A stretch of DNA of 64,000 bases from Setophaga petechia. Taxonomy: Eukaryota > Chordata > Aves > Passeriformes > Parulidae. The DNA is taken from the NCBI GenBank assembly GCA_024362935.1, contig JANCRA010000010.1:7990501-8054500 (forward strand). Direction: 5' to 3'. A program made the translations under genes and the position numbers. The notes under the pieces were generated by a model. The model was not told the origin of the DNA. It worked only from the letters and a program-made list of their open reading frames with translations, and ran no database searches. Positions 37,501-51,400 of this stretch are shown piece by piece; the stretch's first letter is position 1, and each line of letters starts with the position of its first letter.

Positions 37501-40269
37501 AAATGACCCCATGTCACAGGTTGGGAACAAGCAGTTCTTTCTTCACTGAAGATAAGAGAAAGGCTGCCAGGCTGCCAGCACCTTGGGCTTTGGTTTGGGC
37601 CTTGTTTGTTTTTTCATTTTGGAACCACCCATTTGGCTTCAATATCGTGGTACACGCTAAAGAGGCGTTACTAAAGACAGGCAATTTCGGGTTTAGGTTT
37701 TGAGACAAATCTGTGATTGTTCTAAAATTAATCAGCATCCTAAAATATAGCTAACCTGCTTTCTTTCCTATTCCTTACACCTGGAAATTCTCTGACAAGC
37801 TATGATCTTCCTTACCCAACCTTCAACTCTTATTACTCACCATCTTTGACTACAGAAAACATTCCCCTGTCTGAAGTTCACTCATTTTACAGCTAGAGCT
37901 GGTTTAAACTGACTAATCTCCACTGGCATTTAGGAAGCAATATGGTTTGATTTTTTTAAATCGAATTATCTGTTTCTCTAGGTGGTATAAAATAATACAT
38001 GACATAAGAAAATCCTTATAATGTGTTACTTAACCAAGTGAGCAAAGGAGCAGCACAGGCATTCTTCAGAGAGATCAAATAACAAGTGTTCTTCTGCTGA
38101 TAATAAAGGCTAACTTAAGCCACCACAACTAATTCAGAGTGCAGGCTTGACACTTGTTTATCTGGACAAACAATTATGAAATGTTCTTTTGTCCCTGTGA
38201 GTACTGCGTAGGCAAGTGCCATGGCTTTCTGGGTTACTTTAAAGGGCCACTGCTTAGGCACTCAGTCACTGCTCAGGAAGCAAGAGATGCCTTGGGTAGA
38301 CTGACCAAGCTCAAGGACCACTTTTCCTCCTGGTTCCCTTCACAGGACCAACTCCAATCTGACCCAATTGGAGGTTTGGGGTGTGATTTCCCAGAAGTGG
38401 GAGGGTGTAGCAAGTAAATAATGTTTTCCCAAGGCATTTAGATCCCTAATGGCAAATTGTGATCAGGCACACAGAAACCCTGAGTGGATTTTAAAAACTA
38501 ACTTGGGAGTATAAACAATTTAAACACTTCAGTAAATTTTATGTGTATTTCTGAACTGGGACTTTACAACAATCTGTAGATTTTGCCATTTAGAAATTAT
38601 TGGTAACAACAGACCACCATGTTACACTCTAGACCAGCTGCACACAGATACAATGGTCCCCTCAGCATCTTGCCTGGCACAGATGATTGCATCCCCTTCT
38701 CTTGGAAGGGGAAACAATCTGCTGACAGGACCCCCATCCGAGGCATCAAAGTGACCTGTGTAACTGCAGTCATGGAGCCAAGGGCAAAGGCTCCCAGGCA
38801 GCAAAACCCCAACACATTTCCCTGCTGTCTGAGGCTGAAGGTGCCCTATTGCCTGACTGCATGGCCCAGGGTGGCTCAGCTCTGATCACAGTCTTTGCTG
38901 AGCTTCTCAGAAGGAGCAAGTTCCTAGGCTAATGCCTTAACAGGGACAAGGACAGAAAAATCCAAAGGTAGCACAAATCAGTTTTTCTGGGAAGCAAGAG
39001 CAGAGAGGCCATGGTGTTACATCCTTCATGATGTGGTTGTGGGAATGCCATTACTTACACCCCACCTCTCCTTCAGTGTCCTCCCACAGAGATCTCTCTT
39101 TCAGTCACTGATGAGATAAGGAGGTATTTGAAATTTATTTTGTAAACGAGAAATTGTATATTTAAGTCAGCAGAGCTGGTCAAATGCAGCAGTGACTTAC
39201 AAATCCCCTGCAATACTTGTGCATGGAAAAACCTTATCTGACTGTTCCCATGCTGCTAACTCATATTCTTGCTCCCAAACAAAACACTGCTGGCTGACAT
39301 TGTGCACTTCACCTTTTTCTAACACAAAAGGAGAAGAGAGACCTGCTAATGAGGAGATTCAAGAGCACAGGCTTTGCTAGAAAACAAGGCTGATTAAAGC
39401 TCTCAGAGTAGGACCCAGCACCAGGACAACAAAAGTATCACAGAGGCTTCAACCACAACCTCTAAAACTGCTAATTGCCAGCAGATGACAGGGATATCAA
39501 GGGCTTACCAAGGATTCCAAAAACAATTTGACAAATTCACAGGAAAGCCTATTAGAAGCCACTAAGCACAGGACACATCTCCACTGCAGAGCACATCCCA
39601 GAAGGAAGTATCACCAACACTCTTGGTTTATGCCCTTGGCCACTGTCAAAAGACCAGTGCCCAGCCAATGTACCTGTGCCAGGTGAGTATGCCCACAAAT
39701 AAGTTTCTAGCTACTATCAACCAGGCATTAAATGCATTTTTTAATGTTTATGCCAGTTCATAGCAACTGAGAAATCAACTTTATACTTTCTTACCCTTTT
39801 ATTTGTGCGTGTGCCTGTGTTGCATGGTGGCAAAAATTAACCATGCAAGGTCATGTAAAGCCAAGTTTAAGGGCACCCTCCATATCAAACAAAAAAAATC
39901 TATGGAGACACTTCTCTCAAGGCAGGCAATCTATTGTAGCTGTGCTTATCATTAGCAAAGTGGAAGGTGATGAAGAAATGCCCTTCACTTTAGATACACA
40001 TCTCACCATAAATAGACTGCCTAATTAAGCCACTTGTTTTTAAAGAGGAACTAGAGAGATTTGGCTTGTTCATAACAACAAACCAGCCACAATTAAAGTT
40101 CTGAGACTCAGTACTGTCAGGACAACCTGCCAGCTTTTCCCACCACGCTCAGCCCCTTGTACAGCAGGTGGCCACAGCAGTGGCTGCTTTAGCACTGCTG
40201 CTGGTTGCAACCACCGCTGAGACCTCACCCAGGGCCAGTGGACTTAGCCAGGCAACCTCCCTCTCTTTA

Positions 40270-40570
40270 TTGCTGAGTAGTGCAGCTGCATAATCATGGT
40301 GATCCATTAAAATAATAAACTCCACATAATAAAAATGTTAAGCACTCACTATAAGCTGGTGGAAGTACAATAGATTCTCTCCCTGTTAAATGACATCCTG
40401 ATAAAGATTTATATCACGTACAACATTTTCAGGAGCACAACACTATTCAAGGTGACTGTCCTGCAGGTTTTTGATCACCATAATCTTATTTTTGAGCAGG
40501 CAGTGCTGGTACAGATTGAGAAACGAGCAATAAGGCCTTATCACATAAATTAGCTCTCTTCAAGGCAGCA
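40270..40570. promoter_or_regulatory. AT-rich motif cluster, possible conserved noncoding element
   Basis: This 300-base stretch contains GCTGCATAATCATGG, CCATTAAAATAATAAACTCC, GATAAAGATTTATATCACG and CACCATAATC, with few repeats and no coding potential. It stands out as AT-rich between GC-richer flanks. There is no direct evidence of function. Confidence 0.15.
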
Positions 40571-43500
40571 CTGCTGTTGATAAGATGTCTCATGATAGCA
40601 TGTCATGCAGAGGGACAAGAAAAGCAAGTGACTACGTGGAACCCTGAGTGTAAGAAGGAGCAGGGCCCAGCTCCAAGAGCTGCCCTGGACCTGTGAACTG
40701 CTGGAAAAGGCTCTACCTGAAGAAACCAGATAACTCACATGAGCTACTGGGACATGAAAACACCATCCAGACCAGCAATTTCATGTTTTCAGGTGAGGAG
40801 ATCTTCCAGCAGGGAGATGAAGTAGGCACCATAAGGAAGAACAGAGGACAAAAAGCAACACAATTAGAGAGAAAGCTTCTAATCACAACAGGAACACCTA
40901 CACAACAACCCAAAACCATACAGCTGCAGTGCTCTATCAAGCTTGTTCTGTTTCTTTCACATCTGCAGCTCAGTCCACTTCTGCTGAGCCCATCAAGTCG
41001 AAGTTCAGCTTCACTGAACTTTGACTTTTCCCTTCCCTGGCTGCTTTCTGATGGCTGAAGCTCATTAGGCAAATGAGCATGTGGCAGCTGCACTGCTGCT
41101 GCATAGCTGGCTGGGCCCCAAAATTGCAAGGTAGAGGCACTGAGAAACCAGCAGGACCTCACAGGCTAGTAACCAAAATTTCTTGTACTTGGGTGCACGG
41201 ATGTCTTCTCTTGTAAGAGAGAGATGAAGATTCACAGACATTTGCTGAGGGTGCACAGAAATAGCCTTGTCATCACAGCCACCCTCATGAATCTCTTTTC
41301 ACACCAAGGAGCCAGAGACCATTTGTTGTGGGGTTTTTTGGTATCCCAGGCCATGATGGGCACCCACACTCAGCCCCACTGCCCACATGGCTGATGGTCT
41401 GTGGTACAGTGGCAGGGAGGGTGCTTGTGCTTCCTTGAGCTGGAGCCTGTGGTCACTTGCCCTTCTCTTCTCCTTGCAAGCTTTATCTCATCTCTCTCTG
41501 CCCCAGGTTCCTGGCAGTGCCATGCTATGAACAGGATGAGCCATATCTTTTGCAACAGGACTGGCTCACCCTCCTCTCAGGGTCATTGGTCCCTTCACTC
41601 ATCATATTATCAACATGACACACTTTTATTTTTCCCCTTCCTCCTGATAATTGCTGGGAATTTGTTTGATCAGCCAGTGAATCATGAACCCAACAATAAA
41701 AAAATAAGTCACAAAGCCAAGAGGCTCAAATCTCATGCAGTTGTAGCTTTCCTGTGTGAAGGGAGACGTGAGTTTTAACCTTCCCTTGAAACAAAATTGC
41801 TGCTAACAGCCCATGCTGGAGGGCAGTGGGATCAACAAATCACCTGGAAGTCCAAGGTACAGAGGTCTACAGCACTGCAACCTGTCCTAGCTAACAGTGT
41901 TGTAAGCAAGCTGTTAGAGGTGGAAACGGGAGGAATGGCCATTTTTTACCTCCATTTCAAAACTGAATCAATATTTGATCCTTCACCTCTGCTCAAAAGA
42001 CTAAGGGCAACATTCAGAAAGGATACACACTTCACACCAGCTTTGGAGGGAAAGAAACTAAACCACAAACAAAATAAGAAATGAGCAAGAGCACCAAGAA
42101 AAGCAGCAGTAAATTTTGTAACAAACCCACCTCCCTCCTGCACCCTGCCCAATAAAATATTTTCATGTGACACCCCCTCCCCCAAATTCTTTATAATTTC
42201 AGAATGTTTTTACACTTTCTGATTACCTAGGACCAGTGTACCACACTGAAAGTCATCCTTGCAACATGCCTGAGAAGCTTTGCCTTTGGCATGACATAGC
42301 TGGCATTAGATTTACTGCAGCTGCAGCAGCACTGAGTATAAATCTATTTCTTGTGGCTGCAGACTCTGCCCAGATCCCCTCAGACAGCAGGAAGTCTTAC
42401 ACTGGCCTGACAGTTCATTTCAGCAGCCATTTCTCCAGGGCATGGGATTAATATATCTTCATTGTTAGCCAAATACCACACAGGCCAGGAATGATCCTCT
42501 CCATAAAATCACAAGCCCAAGTCAAAAACAAAAAAGGGTTTTGTGCCCAGAGAAACTGCACTTTTGGGATGTCTAACCCACCCCAGAAGATTTTCAAAAC
42601 ATCAAAAGCTTAAGAGCAGGAAGCCCAGAAGAAGAGATTGTGTTCTATAACCTGTATTCTTGGCCACCTCCAAGCACAATGCTTTTAAGAAAGAAAAGCA
42701 AACAGCAGAGCAATGGATTTCATTACTGTTATTAACACTGAATGGAACTTTGCTTCCCTAAAGGCAAATCAATGGCAAAATTTGGCCACTGGCCAGCCCC
42801 AGTAGGGAGGACTGGGAAGCAGAGCTTTCCCAACCCCTGCTGATACCATCTCACAGCCCGAGGCGTCCGATTTGATTACCCTTATCTGAACCTGCATGCT
42901 ATTTGTATCCAGAGATGCTTGGATGCAGAAAGCACCTTGATGACTTCCCCTAATGCTGGATTCCACTAAGCTTGAGGTTCTGAAAAGGCATACTTTCAGA
43001 TACTTGCTCCAAGCTCCTCAGCAATGTGAGGAAACCTTCTGCTTAAACCTCAGCACATTGACTTGACACTATCCCTTTTCCATGCAAAGTTTTTTTGAAT
43101 GAGACAATTTCTGATTCTCAGTCTTCCACCAGGACAATTAACTTATTCTTGGAGCTGTAGCTACTGGAGCCATGTTGTTATGCAAAAGTAACAGCTATCA
43201 CTGCTGCACTGAGGGTCACTTAACAAATGGACCCTGAAGTCTCAAACACCAGAATGGAAATGAAAATTTCTATTCATTTATTCAAGCTATTGCTTTCACA
43301 AGGGATATTCTAAGGGTAGAAAAGTGCTGACCTATGATTTTCCAGACTTCTGAATCAGGCAGCACGTAAAAAATCTGGAGGACGTGGAAAAAGCTAAAAT
43401 CTAGAACTCCAGTAGACAACAGGATGAGGTGTTGGCCATCACAAAGATGACCAGAAAGCCGACCTCAAGTCCAAATTCAAATGGAAATTAGTGGGAATTC

Positions 43501-45589
43501 AGGTTTCCTTAATGCAGGGGTAGACACCTAGGAAAAGGTACAGCAGTTAACATCTCAACTACCACAGCAAATGAGTGATCTACATCTCATAATATGGAGA
43601 CAAACAAACATCTGAAAAGCAAGAGAGGTTAACAAGAGTAGAATCAGATTTCCCAGGTATTGCTTTTACCAGACAACCACTGCACAAAACACAAGAGACT
43701 GCAAATCCATTTCCTGTGGGTTGCCTCAGGTTAGACAGCACACCAGCATGGCTGTGGATTAAAACAAAAACAAAGCCCCTAAGTCTATCCATATCACCTC
43801 CCACATTTCTCCATTTCCGGGACTCTTAGAGGCTAGAAAGCAGAAAACTTTTGCTAGACCCACCACTTTTAGCACAGTGTTTTTGTAACCCTCTTCTTGA
43901 AAACAGTTGATTAAATATTGCTGTCATAAATTCAGCCTAGTAACAGCTGGGACAGATTTACAGGGGATGTGTTTTTTTTATGACTATCTATTATTCATGG
44001 TGTGTTAGCCCTTACAATGTGTTTAGCCAAGGGAAAAAAAAAGATAAGATATCCTCTGGTTGATTATTGACAGGTTCTTGGCAGCTTGTGTCCCCGGGAC
44101 TGCCTGGTCACAAATAAAATGAATCCAGCCTCTAAAAGCACTGATTTGATAACTTGGCTATGTCAGATTGGAAAATGAGATGGACTGAAGAGGACAGGGG
44201 CAATCACTTGTAACAAACACTGTGGTTTTGTCTCTTAAATCTCAGGCACAAGTTTGTCAGAGGAGCTAAACTGTCAGCCCCAGGAGCGTGCAGTAAATGC
44301 TGCCCCAGAAACAGCCTGACCTGATTCCCTCCTCCTCAGGAAAGCAGGGTCTGCTCTGAAGGTACCAGTGGCATGTGCAGGAGGATTTCAGGTGACAAGT
44401 GGGTATCCCAGGAGCTGCGTCAGGTGTCAGCCAGTCACAAATATCCTTGTAGGACATGGACAAGGAGCCAATCTCCCCCTCAGCCTGGAGAACACCATTG
44501 CTAGCACACACTGCTCTAGCTGCCCTGTCAGCTGGGCAGACTCACCTGAGCCACAGACAGCAGAGATCAGTGCCTGCCTGGTGTGATTTACACCATGCCA
44601 GACTTCAGGAGACACTAGAGAGAACAAAAGTCAAGACCCTGCCACAGGCCATTCAATATTTTGGTGTCCCCAGAAACATCAGAAGATCCCAAGACATGAC
44701 ATGGAATTGTGGTTTTGTTCAGCAGCTGAAACCCGATTTCTTCCCATGTTTTGTCTTGTGAACTTCCCCAGTTTTGAACAGGAACAGCTTCCAAGGAACA
44801 GGGGAAACTGCCAGTAGCATTCCTGACATCAGCCTATCTGGCCAGTACCATCCCATAAAAAGAGGTGATAGGGATGAGTTGCATCCCCCCTTCATTCACA
44901 CACAGTTGCCATTAAAGCACCACCCATAGTTTTTACCTTGTGTCTATCCTACAGGGTTCAGATGTTGCTCAGGAATGACACTCCTGCTACACTTTAAGCA
45001 TCTACAAGGCCTGATCCTAAAACCAGTGTATGCAGAGACTGTAAATTTCAGAGGCTGAACTTCCCAAAAGAGGAAAGCTTGGGGATAAATCTGCAGAAAT
45101 GTGGCATGTTGAGCAGAGGCACCAACAGGCACAGAAGACTGCCCTCAACCCCCTTGAATGTGCTGTCAGTTCTCTCCCAGGACAGGCTCACCCCCAGCCT
45201 CACGATGAACAAAACCACTGCTGAGTACTCCCAGCAGCTCAGAGTGCTCTTCTCACTGGACTTTTACTGTCCAGGTTCTTTGCACACCTGCATCTCGCCT
45301 CAGTTTGCTTTGCTGCAATCCTCTCCAAGCCACCACTGCTCATGTGGATATATAAGCACCAGGACAAGCTTTACAGAAGTAATTTCTTTAAAATGAGGCA
45401 TTTGTATTCTGCTCTGAGCTGAGGATCTTTGCCAGTAACACAAGCAAGAGATTTTTTCGGTCAGCTGGGCAGGCTCCTTCTGCTGGGAATTATAAGAGCT
45501 GATTTCAAGCTGGGTTTATTTCAATCTTGGTCAAGTCATTTCAACCCTCCAGAGCTTTTCTTTTCAGACTCACTTGTCTGCTGTTGACT

Positions 45590-45740
45590 GTTAGATAAAG
45601 ATGAACCTAGGCCAATTAAATAGCAGCCCTTTTAATTAGCTTTTTCCTCTCAGCAATTATGGGAAATACTATTTGCTTGCAAGGTGAATGTATTTTATTA
45701 TTGATCTTGCGCAGTTCATTGTGCTCACAATTCCCTCACT
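45590..45740. promoter_or_regulatory. AT-rich motif cluster, possible conserved noncoding element
   Basis: Contains TAGATAAAGATG (GATA-like), GGCCAATTAAATAG, CCTTTTAATTAGCTTTTT, a CAATTATGGG element and TATTTTATTATTGATC within 150 bases. This resembles developmental enhancer cores in composition. It lies about 600 bases upstream (plus strand) of the CpG-enriched segment, but any link between them is speculation. Confidence 0.2.
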
Positions 45741-46325
45741 TGGAAATGGCAAGACAAACAGAGACTGGAGACAGCTTCTCAGCAGAGCCTCCCTTCTGGT
45801 TATAACCTGAAGTGTTGTTTTAACTCATTCATCATTTGTTTGCTTTGCCTCTTGGCTAAGTACCTCACCCCACCCCTCCACATGACTTCTTCCTTGGTTG
45901 ACTCCATGCATGACTTGACTTCTAAACTGCAAGAGGTCACCTGACACACAGGTCAGTCAAACATTAACTCTGTAAGCACCCTGGTGTCACCAGGACACCA
46001 GCTGCTCACACATCCTGGCTCACAGTCACCAAGGCAGGCCATCCCACCCAGCACACTCAGGTACTGCCCTGCTGCCTGGTCTTACTGCTCCATGAGCAGG
46101 AGCCATGTGCCTTTGGTAGAAAGAAAGGAGAACTATCAGCTACCTGCTCATCACTCCAGTGAACAGTTCTAAGCATCCTTCTGCCACTGGTAGGGAAACC
46201 AGGAATCCCCTTCCCTAAACAATTAACAAGGACCCTGAAAGCCCAGATTGGTTTCTGTTTGTGTGTCTTTACCAGGCATTAGTGACCAAAGCTGAACTTA
46301 AACAACAAATCCTTTACTACAGTCC

Positions 46326-47062
46326 GCACTATTGTCATCGTGGGGGCTGTGTGGCCTCCAGAGACACCCACAGGATGTCCTGGCCTCGGAGCAGCGCTGG
46401 AGCTCACAGGGCAGGACTCAGACCTGCCTGGACAGCCAAACACACGGGTGAAAAGCTGGAGCCGGGACAGCCCCAGAAAGCACAGCTCAGCAGCCAGATC
46501 TGGGGAGAAGAGCTGAGACCATCAACGAGCTGGTTACATGAAATAAAGCCCAGATTGTGCATGGGAGGGAGAGACTCATCACCCTCACTCGTGCTAAGAC
46601 CTTCGGAAGGTGCTAATTGCTCTCTCTAGGAAAGCACGTTCCCCGAACTCCGGCTATTTCAAGACACGTGAGGCTCGGCTCGGTTTTATCTCTGGTTGCG
46701 ATACCAGGTGGGTGAAACTGCAGCAGCGAAAGGATAAAACCAGAGAAGGTCTTGTGCTGTGTGACGGAGGCAGTGACGCATATCAAACACAGAACTTCAA
46801 AAGCCCTTATCCAGCCCAGAGCTGGGTGATGATGTGTCTCCTCAGAGAAAGCCGATAGCCTTGAGAGACAAAGGGCCCCCTGAGAGGCAGGAACGCGCTG
46901 CGCCCCGCCTGCCTTCATTAAAGCTCTGGGCCAGTTCCCAAAGAGCCCGAGTCTCGCTGAGGCTGCTGCCAGAGGGGTAGATAAGAGCACAGAAAAGCTG
47001 CATCTGCAAACCCCTTCCTGCCGCCCTCCTCCCGGGCCTGCCTGTTGCACCAGTGCGTTAAC
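46326..47062. promoter_or_regulatory. CpG-enriched segment, weak CpG-island-like region
   Basis: By hand I count roughly 20 CpG dinucleotides between about 46620 and 47060, and about nine more in the 275 bases before that, against very few per kilobase in most of the window. The densest point is AACGCGCTGCGCCCCGCC near 46890. GC content is moderately high. It also holds ACACGTGA and CGGCTCGG motifs. Frames of 122 (46261-46629 plus) and 161 codons (46613-47098 minus) overlap it, but both lack recognisable protein features and are likely a by-product of high GC. It could be a promoter or enhancer for an unseen transcript, or just a GC-rich patch. Confidence 0.35.
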
Positions 47063-48249
47063 CTTCTGTGTTTCCCATCCTTGATTTTTCCTTCCCATAT
47101 CTGTTTTCCACCATCATCACAACCCCCAGATACAGAGGCCACACCGAAGCACAGCAGCTTCATTGCAGGCTTTGGACACCTTTCCTAAAGCAGCACTCTG
47201 TCAGTCTCAGCCCTGGTTTCATCCAGGACACTCAAACCCAATGAGCACAGCTTGGAGAGAAGGAGCAGGTGGTCCAAGGGTAGGGCCAGCTTCAGGCAGA
47301 GACCTGTGAAATAATCACCCACGAGTCATGCTGCAAATTCAGACAGAAAGGGAGATGTATCAGATCCCACCAGAGCCCTGGGGAGGACTTGGACAGGCAG
47401 GCTGCTCTTACTCATCCTGTAATTCATCTGGGAGAGAACTACTTTTGCTTCCCATTGCACAATCATCACTGCCACATCTTCAAGCATCTTAACCTGTGTC
47501 TTGAAAAATCTTCCCTATTATAATTACCAGGATTTAAAAATAATTTATTCATTTGTCTTTATCAATATCATGACCAAAGAGTTTTTGAAACTGTGATTTG
47601 GCCTGGAACGGGGACAGGATAGCAAAGTGTCAGTGCAGTAAGAGATGAGAAAATATACAACCACCTGGATCCTGCACAGTTTTTCCATGAGAAACCCACC
47701 ACTTTGTATTGCTGGATCCTTTGCAGCCCAGGGTAGAAAGGACACACACCAACAAAATCCTGGGTGACAAGTTTTAGGTTAAAACTTGCATCAGCACGGG
47801 CAGATTACAAAGGAGGCAGCTGTGACTCTCTGGAGACTCCCCTCCTAATCACCCTGAGAGAGAGCACTTGTGCCTCAGGCACACACAGAGGTGTCACAGA
47901 AGTGCCAGCACTGCTGGCAGACACAACAGAGGCACAACTTTTGGGCTCTGGCAGAGCCTGGTGCAGATGTGGTGCATTCCCAACCCAGCCCACAGCCCTG
48001 ACACCCTGTGGCATCACACTTCAGCAGCTTCAGGCTGTGTTCTCATCTGTGTCTGGAAACTTTCTTTCCTTTGGAGGCTGCAGCTTGGTGAGAACTCGAG
48101 TGACTTAACTAAATCTTGTGACAGAGACTGAGAATGTTCTGATGCCTCATGGGACCATGCTGCTTGTGACCTCTGCTTTCCTACCTGAGCCAGAGCTGCC
48201 AAGAGACTCAGAGTAGTTCCCCATTCAGAGAGTTTAAATGGAAAAAGAG
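47063..48249. other. Noncoding unique sequence, no gene recognised
   Basis: I see no gene or recognised repeat. CpG drops back to background after 47062. Overlapping frames at 47764-48131 (up to 114 codons) lie opposite each other and lack domains. Confidence 0.5.
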
Positions 48250-48474
48250 CAAGGTTGGATATTAGGAAGAAATTCTTCCTAGTTTAGGTGGTGAGGCCCT
48301 GGCACAGGGTGCCCAGAGAAGCTGTGGATGCCCCATCCCTGGGAGTGCTCAAAGCCAGGTTGGATGGAGCTCTGAGTAACCTGGGCTAATGGAAGGTGTC
48401 CCTGCTCATGGCAGGGGGTTGGAACAAGAGAGTCTTCAAAGACCTTTTCAACCCTAACCATTTATGATTGTGTG
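48250..48474 (+). mobile_element. CR1 LINE 3' fragment (5'-truncated), plus strand
   Basis: Starts at AAGGTTGGATATTAGGAAGA and runs through GTGCCCAGAGAAGCTGTGGA, CCCCATCCCTGGGAGTGCTC, AAGCCAGGTTGGATGGAGCT and GGAAGGTGTCCCTGCTCATG to CAACCCTAACCATTTATGAT. This is the sense strand of the CR1 tail whose mirror is at 12190-12412. The terminal ATTTATGATTGTG replaces the usual repeated ATTCTATG end. Only about 225 bases survive. Confidence 0.95.
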
Positions 48475-51400
48475 TTCTCCATGCACTGCTACAGGAGGTG
48501 GCTTTCTCCTTTTCCTGCATTTTGGAGACAATATTTCAAAGAAAGCTGCTTAAAGCAGCCACAGCAGCAAGCTCCTCTCATTAAAAGGGAGCTCTACCAG
48601 ATACAGCTGCCATACTCCTGGCAAGCATTGCCTGCAGCAGTGCCAGGTCTGAGCTTGTGGTAATTAATATTTTTAGACAGGTCACACTTCTGATGCATTT
48701 TACAACAAGCAGAGAAGGATAACTGCCCGAAGTCCAGGTGCTTTGGGACTTACAAGGAGTCATCCTAGAAAGCCAACTGCATCAGGTTACTCTGGATGCT
48801 GTTTTACATGAAAAGGAGACTAACTATTCTCCAAGGGGTTATCTACAAGCCCTTCCCATTAATTGCTTCATTAGTGTCTTGCAGAGAGAGTTCTGGGCAC
48901 AAGGGCAGTAAAACCTAAGAAATGCACCCTGCTGGCAGGTGGAATTGCTGGCTAGAATCTGCTCACTTTGCATTTGCTTCCAAACTTGAAGCTGTGCCCT
49001 AAAGAAACCACAAAGCAATCATTCTTCAAAGAGAACCTCAACAGGGGGACAGGATTGGTTTGGCTTTCCTTGTTGCTTTCCAAGGTCCCAGAAAAGAGAG
49101 GATATTATTTGTCTATGGAAAGCTCATATGCAGAGTTACATCTGCAGAAAATAATAAAGAGAGCATTGATGATAGAAAATCCAAGAAATGGCTCCAAGAG
49201 CCATGTGTTCATAGAAAAACTACTATTTTTCTTGACTGTAAACACATTTAGGGAACATAAAAATGCAAAGAATCAGGTTACATTACAGATCTGTGATTGC
49301 CCAGCTTATTTTACACACATGGAACCCTTAGCCTTTCAAGCTACAGCTCAAATTCTGCAGTGATCTTCAAAATATTGAGAAACTTCCAAGTCTGAAAAAA
49401 CCCTGGCTTTTGCTCTTGTATCCAGTTGAGACCCTCACAAGATTTTCTGACCAGCTAATACAGCAGCTTAAAATTAACATGGAAGCAACTGAGCAGTTAG
49501 GCTGGAACCTGACAAGCTGGTACAAGAATAGATTGGTGAGTGGGTTTTTAAACTTTAAGTCCGAGGATTTCTTTGAATCCAAAATGAAAGCAAAACATGC
49601 AATGGTTGTAAAATCCCATAAGATGGTTTGAAATTATTTGAAGGGCTCCTTATGAGCCAAAGATTTTGAGTTTCTCGGAATCTGAGTTTCTAGGCCTTTC
49701 TCATGGTAACAGTCAGGTTCTGGGCATGATAGTGGAGAAAAAGAGGATTCCAATTCTTATAGGCAATACCCACAGCAGAAAAAGATGGTAAATCCAGGTG
49801 TCCAGGTTTTTTGAAAAATCAGGCTATTTTTTCTTTTCTTTCTAAATATCTAGGGCCTTGACACAAAGTTTGAAAGGGAGAACAGCAGAGTGAAGAAAAA
49901 AGGTATTCCATCTTTCTGTTCAGACACAGCCCAGACTTGAGTTCTTGTGGTAAGTGCTCACATCACTAATTTTTAAAAATCCATTTATGTATTTTGGAGA
50001 AAAAGCAGAAATGAAAGCAAAGTGAACTATTAGGGAAAACCAGCAGGGAAGGGAAAGGGTTATAAATTCTTAGTACAAGCCTTACATCCTATTCAACAAG
50101 GGAACTGCCCAGAGGAACACAAGCCACTTGTATAAGACAGTTTCACCCACTCCACTCAAGGTGAGTTTGAAGCACAAAAAATGCACCAGTGGAACACAGC
50201 ATTGCCTATACTCTGCTCAAAGGAGCAAATGTTCAGCCAGAGGAGTATTCAAACAGAGTGAATGGCTGCCAAGGCACAAGTTACATGGATACTCAAAGTA
50301 AAAATACCTGCAAGGTGCGTTTCTGAAAGCAGACCTCTTTCTGAGAGACACATTAAGATGCAAGAAGTACTTTGACAACAGCAGTTTACCAGGACAATCT
50401 GTTAGAAGCATTAGGCAAGTTAAAAGAAATGACTTCAGAATAATTGCACTGAATATAGTCAGTACACATAGTAGAGAGAATTCAGCTCTGCACCTCTCCT
50501 AGAAATTATGTGTTTTGATATTTCCATGCCAGGTCCCCTTTACTTGTATCCGCTCATTCTCCCAGCATAATGGCACCCATCTGAATAAGGAAAAACATCT
50601 TATGAATCCTTCAGATTTTCCTGGGGGTTTTGTTGTTGCTGTTGTTTGCCATTACTTTGTTCTTAAATAGTCTCCTAAAAATTGTTTGTTTACATTGCAA
50701 CCTCTTCATATTTGGCGTTTCTGCCAACATCAACAGGGAAATGAGGAAGAAAGGGTTTGGCTCTTAGAGAAGAGGGAGAGGATTCAGGTCCAGTCACTGG
50801 CTACCCTAGAGGAACCCCTTTTCAGTCAAATCAACTTGACAAGGATTTTCAAAATACTTCATGTTCCAGAAATAGATCAATGACCAATATATAACCAATA
50901 CTGTCAGGAACCTGAAATCAGTATTTGATATTGATAGGAACATTACACCTCACCATCTATCAGCCCCTAAACTGCTTGCAGTCTTCATCTTACCCACCCT
51001 GCCTTCTGGGAGGGCTTTGGGAGCACCCTGGGTGTAAAGGGGATCATTTTACCATTACTACACATAAATTTTTAGCAGTTTCCTGAAGCCATGGCTTTGC
51101 ACTTCACAAACATCCCTCAAAAGCAAAACTGAACTCAATCATTTTTGTGCAAGGCCAAAATCCAGACAGTCATCAACATGATAAGAAGATGGCTGAAATG
51201 CAAACTCTTGTTCCTACTGAGGAGACTCCATGAGATGCAATAAAACTGTCATACATCCTCTCCAAAGGAGAAACAAAGCTCTCCAAGCACAGAGCCAGTA
51301 CAGCATCTTATGAAGTCAGAAACCACCACTCACCACGATGATGTGACTCATCACCTGATGGACAAGGCAAAAAGACAGCAGAGCTAAAAGAGGAGCAATG

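Larger units (their letters stand above)
34587..46325. other. Noncoding unique sequence, no gene recognised
   Basis: About 11.7 kb with no named gene or interspersed repeat. The longest frames (149 codons at 40713-41162 minus; 126 at 35986-36366 plus; 125 at 41401-41778 plus) overlap frames on other strands and show no recognisable domain. AT-rich motif clusters at 40270-40570 and 45590-45740 are listed separately. A small cluster of AGTCTA hexamers sits at 36713-36799. A GATA-type AGATAAGATATC lies near 44042-44053. Confidence 0.5.

Noticed and set aside
40713..41162. 149-codon minus-strand frame
   Set aside because: It lies opposite a 121-codon plus-strand frame and shows no recognisable protein feature.
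45981..46001. CTGGTGTC/GACACCAG hairpin with a 5-base loop
   Set aside because: Eight-base arms are expected by chance in 64 kb, and nothing around it suggests an RNA or terminator role.
46613..47098. 161-codon minus-strand frame as a gene
   Set aside because: It lies in the GC-rich, CpG-enriched patch where stop codons are rarer; no domain, splice sites or consistent codon pattern was seen.
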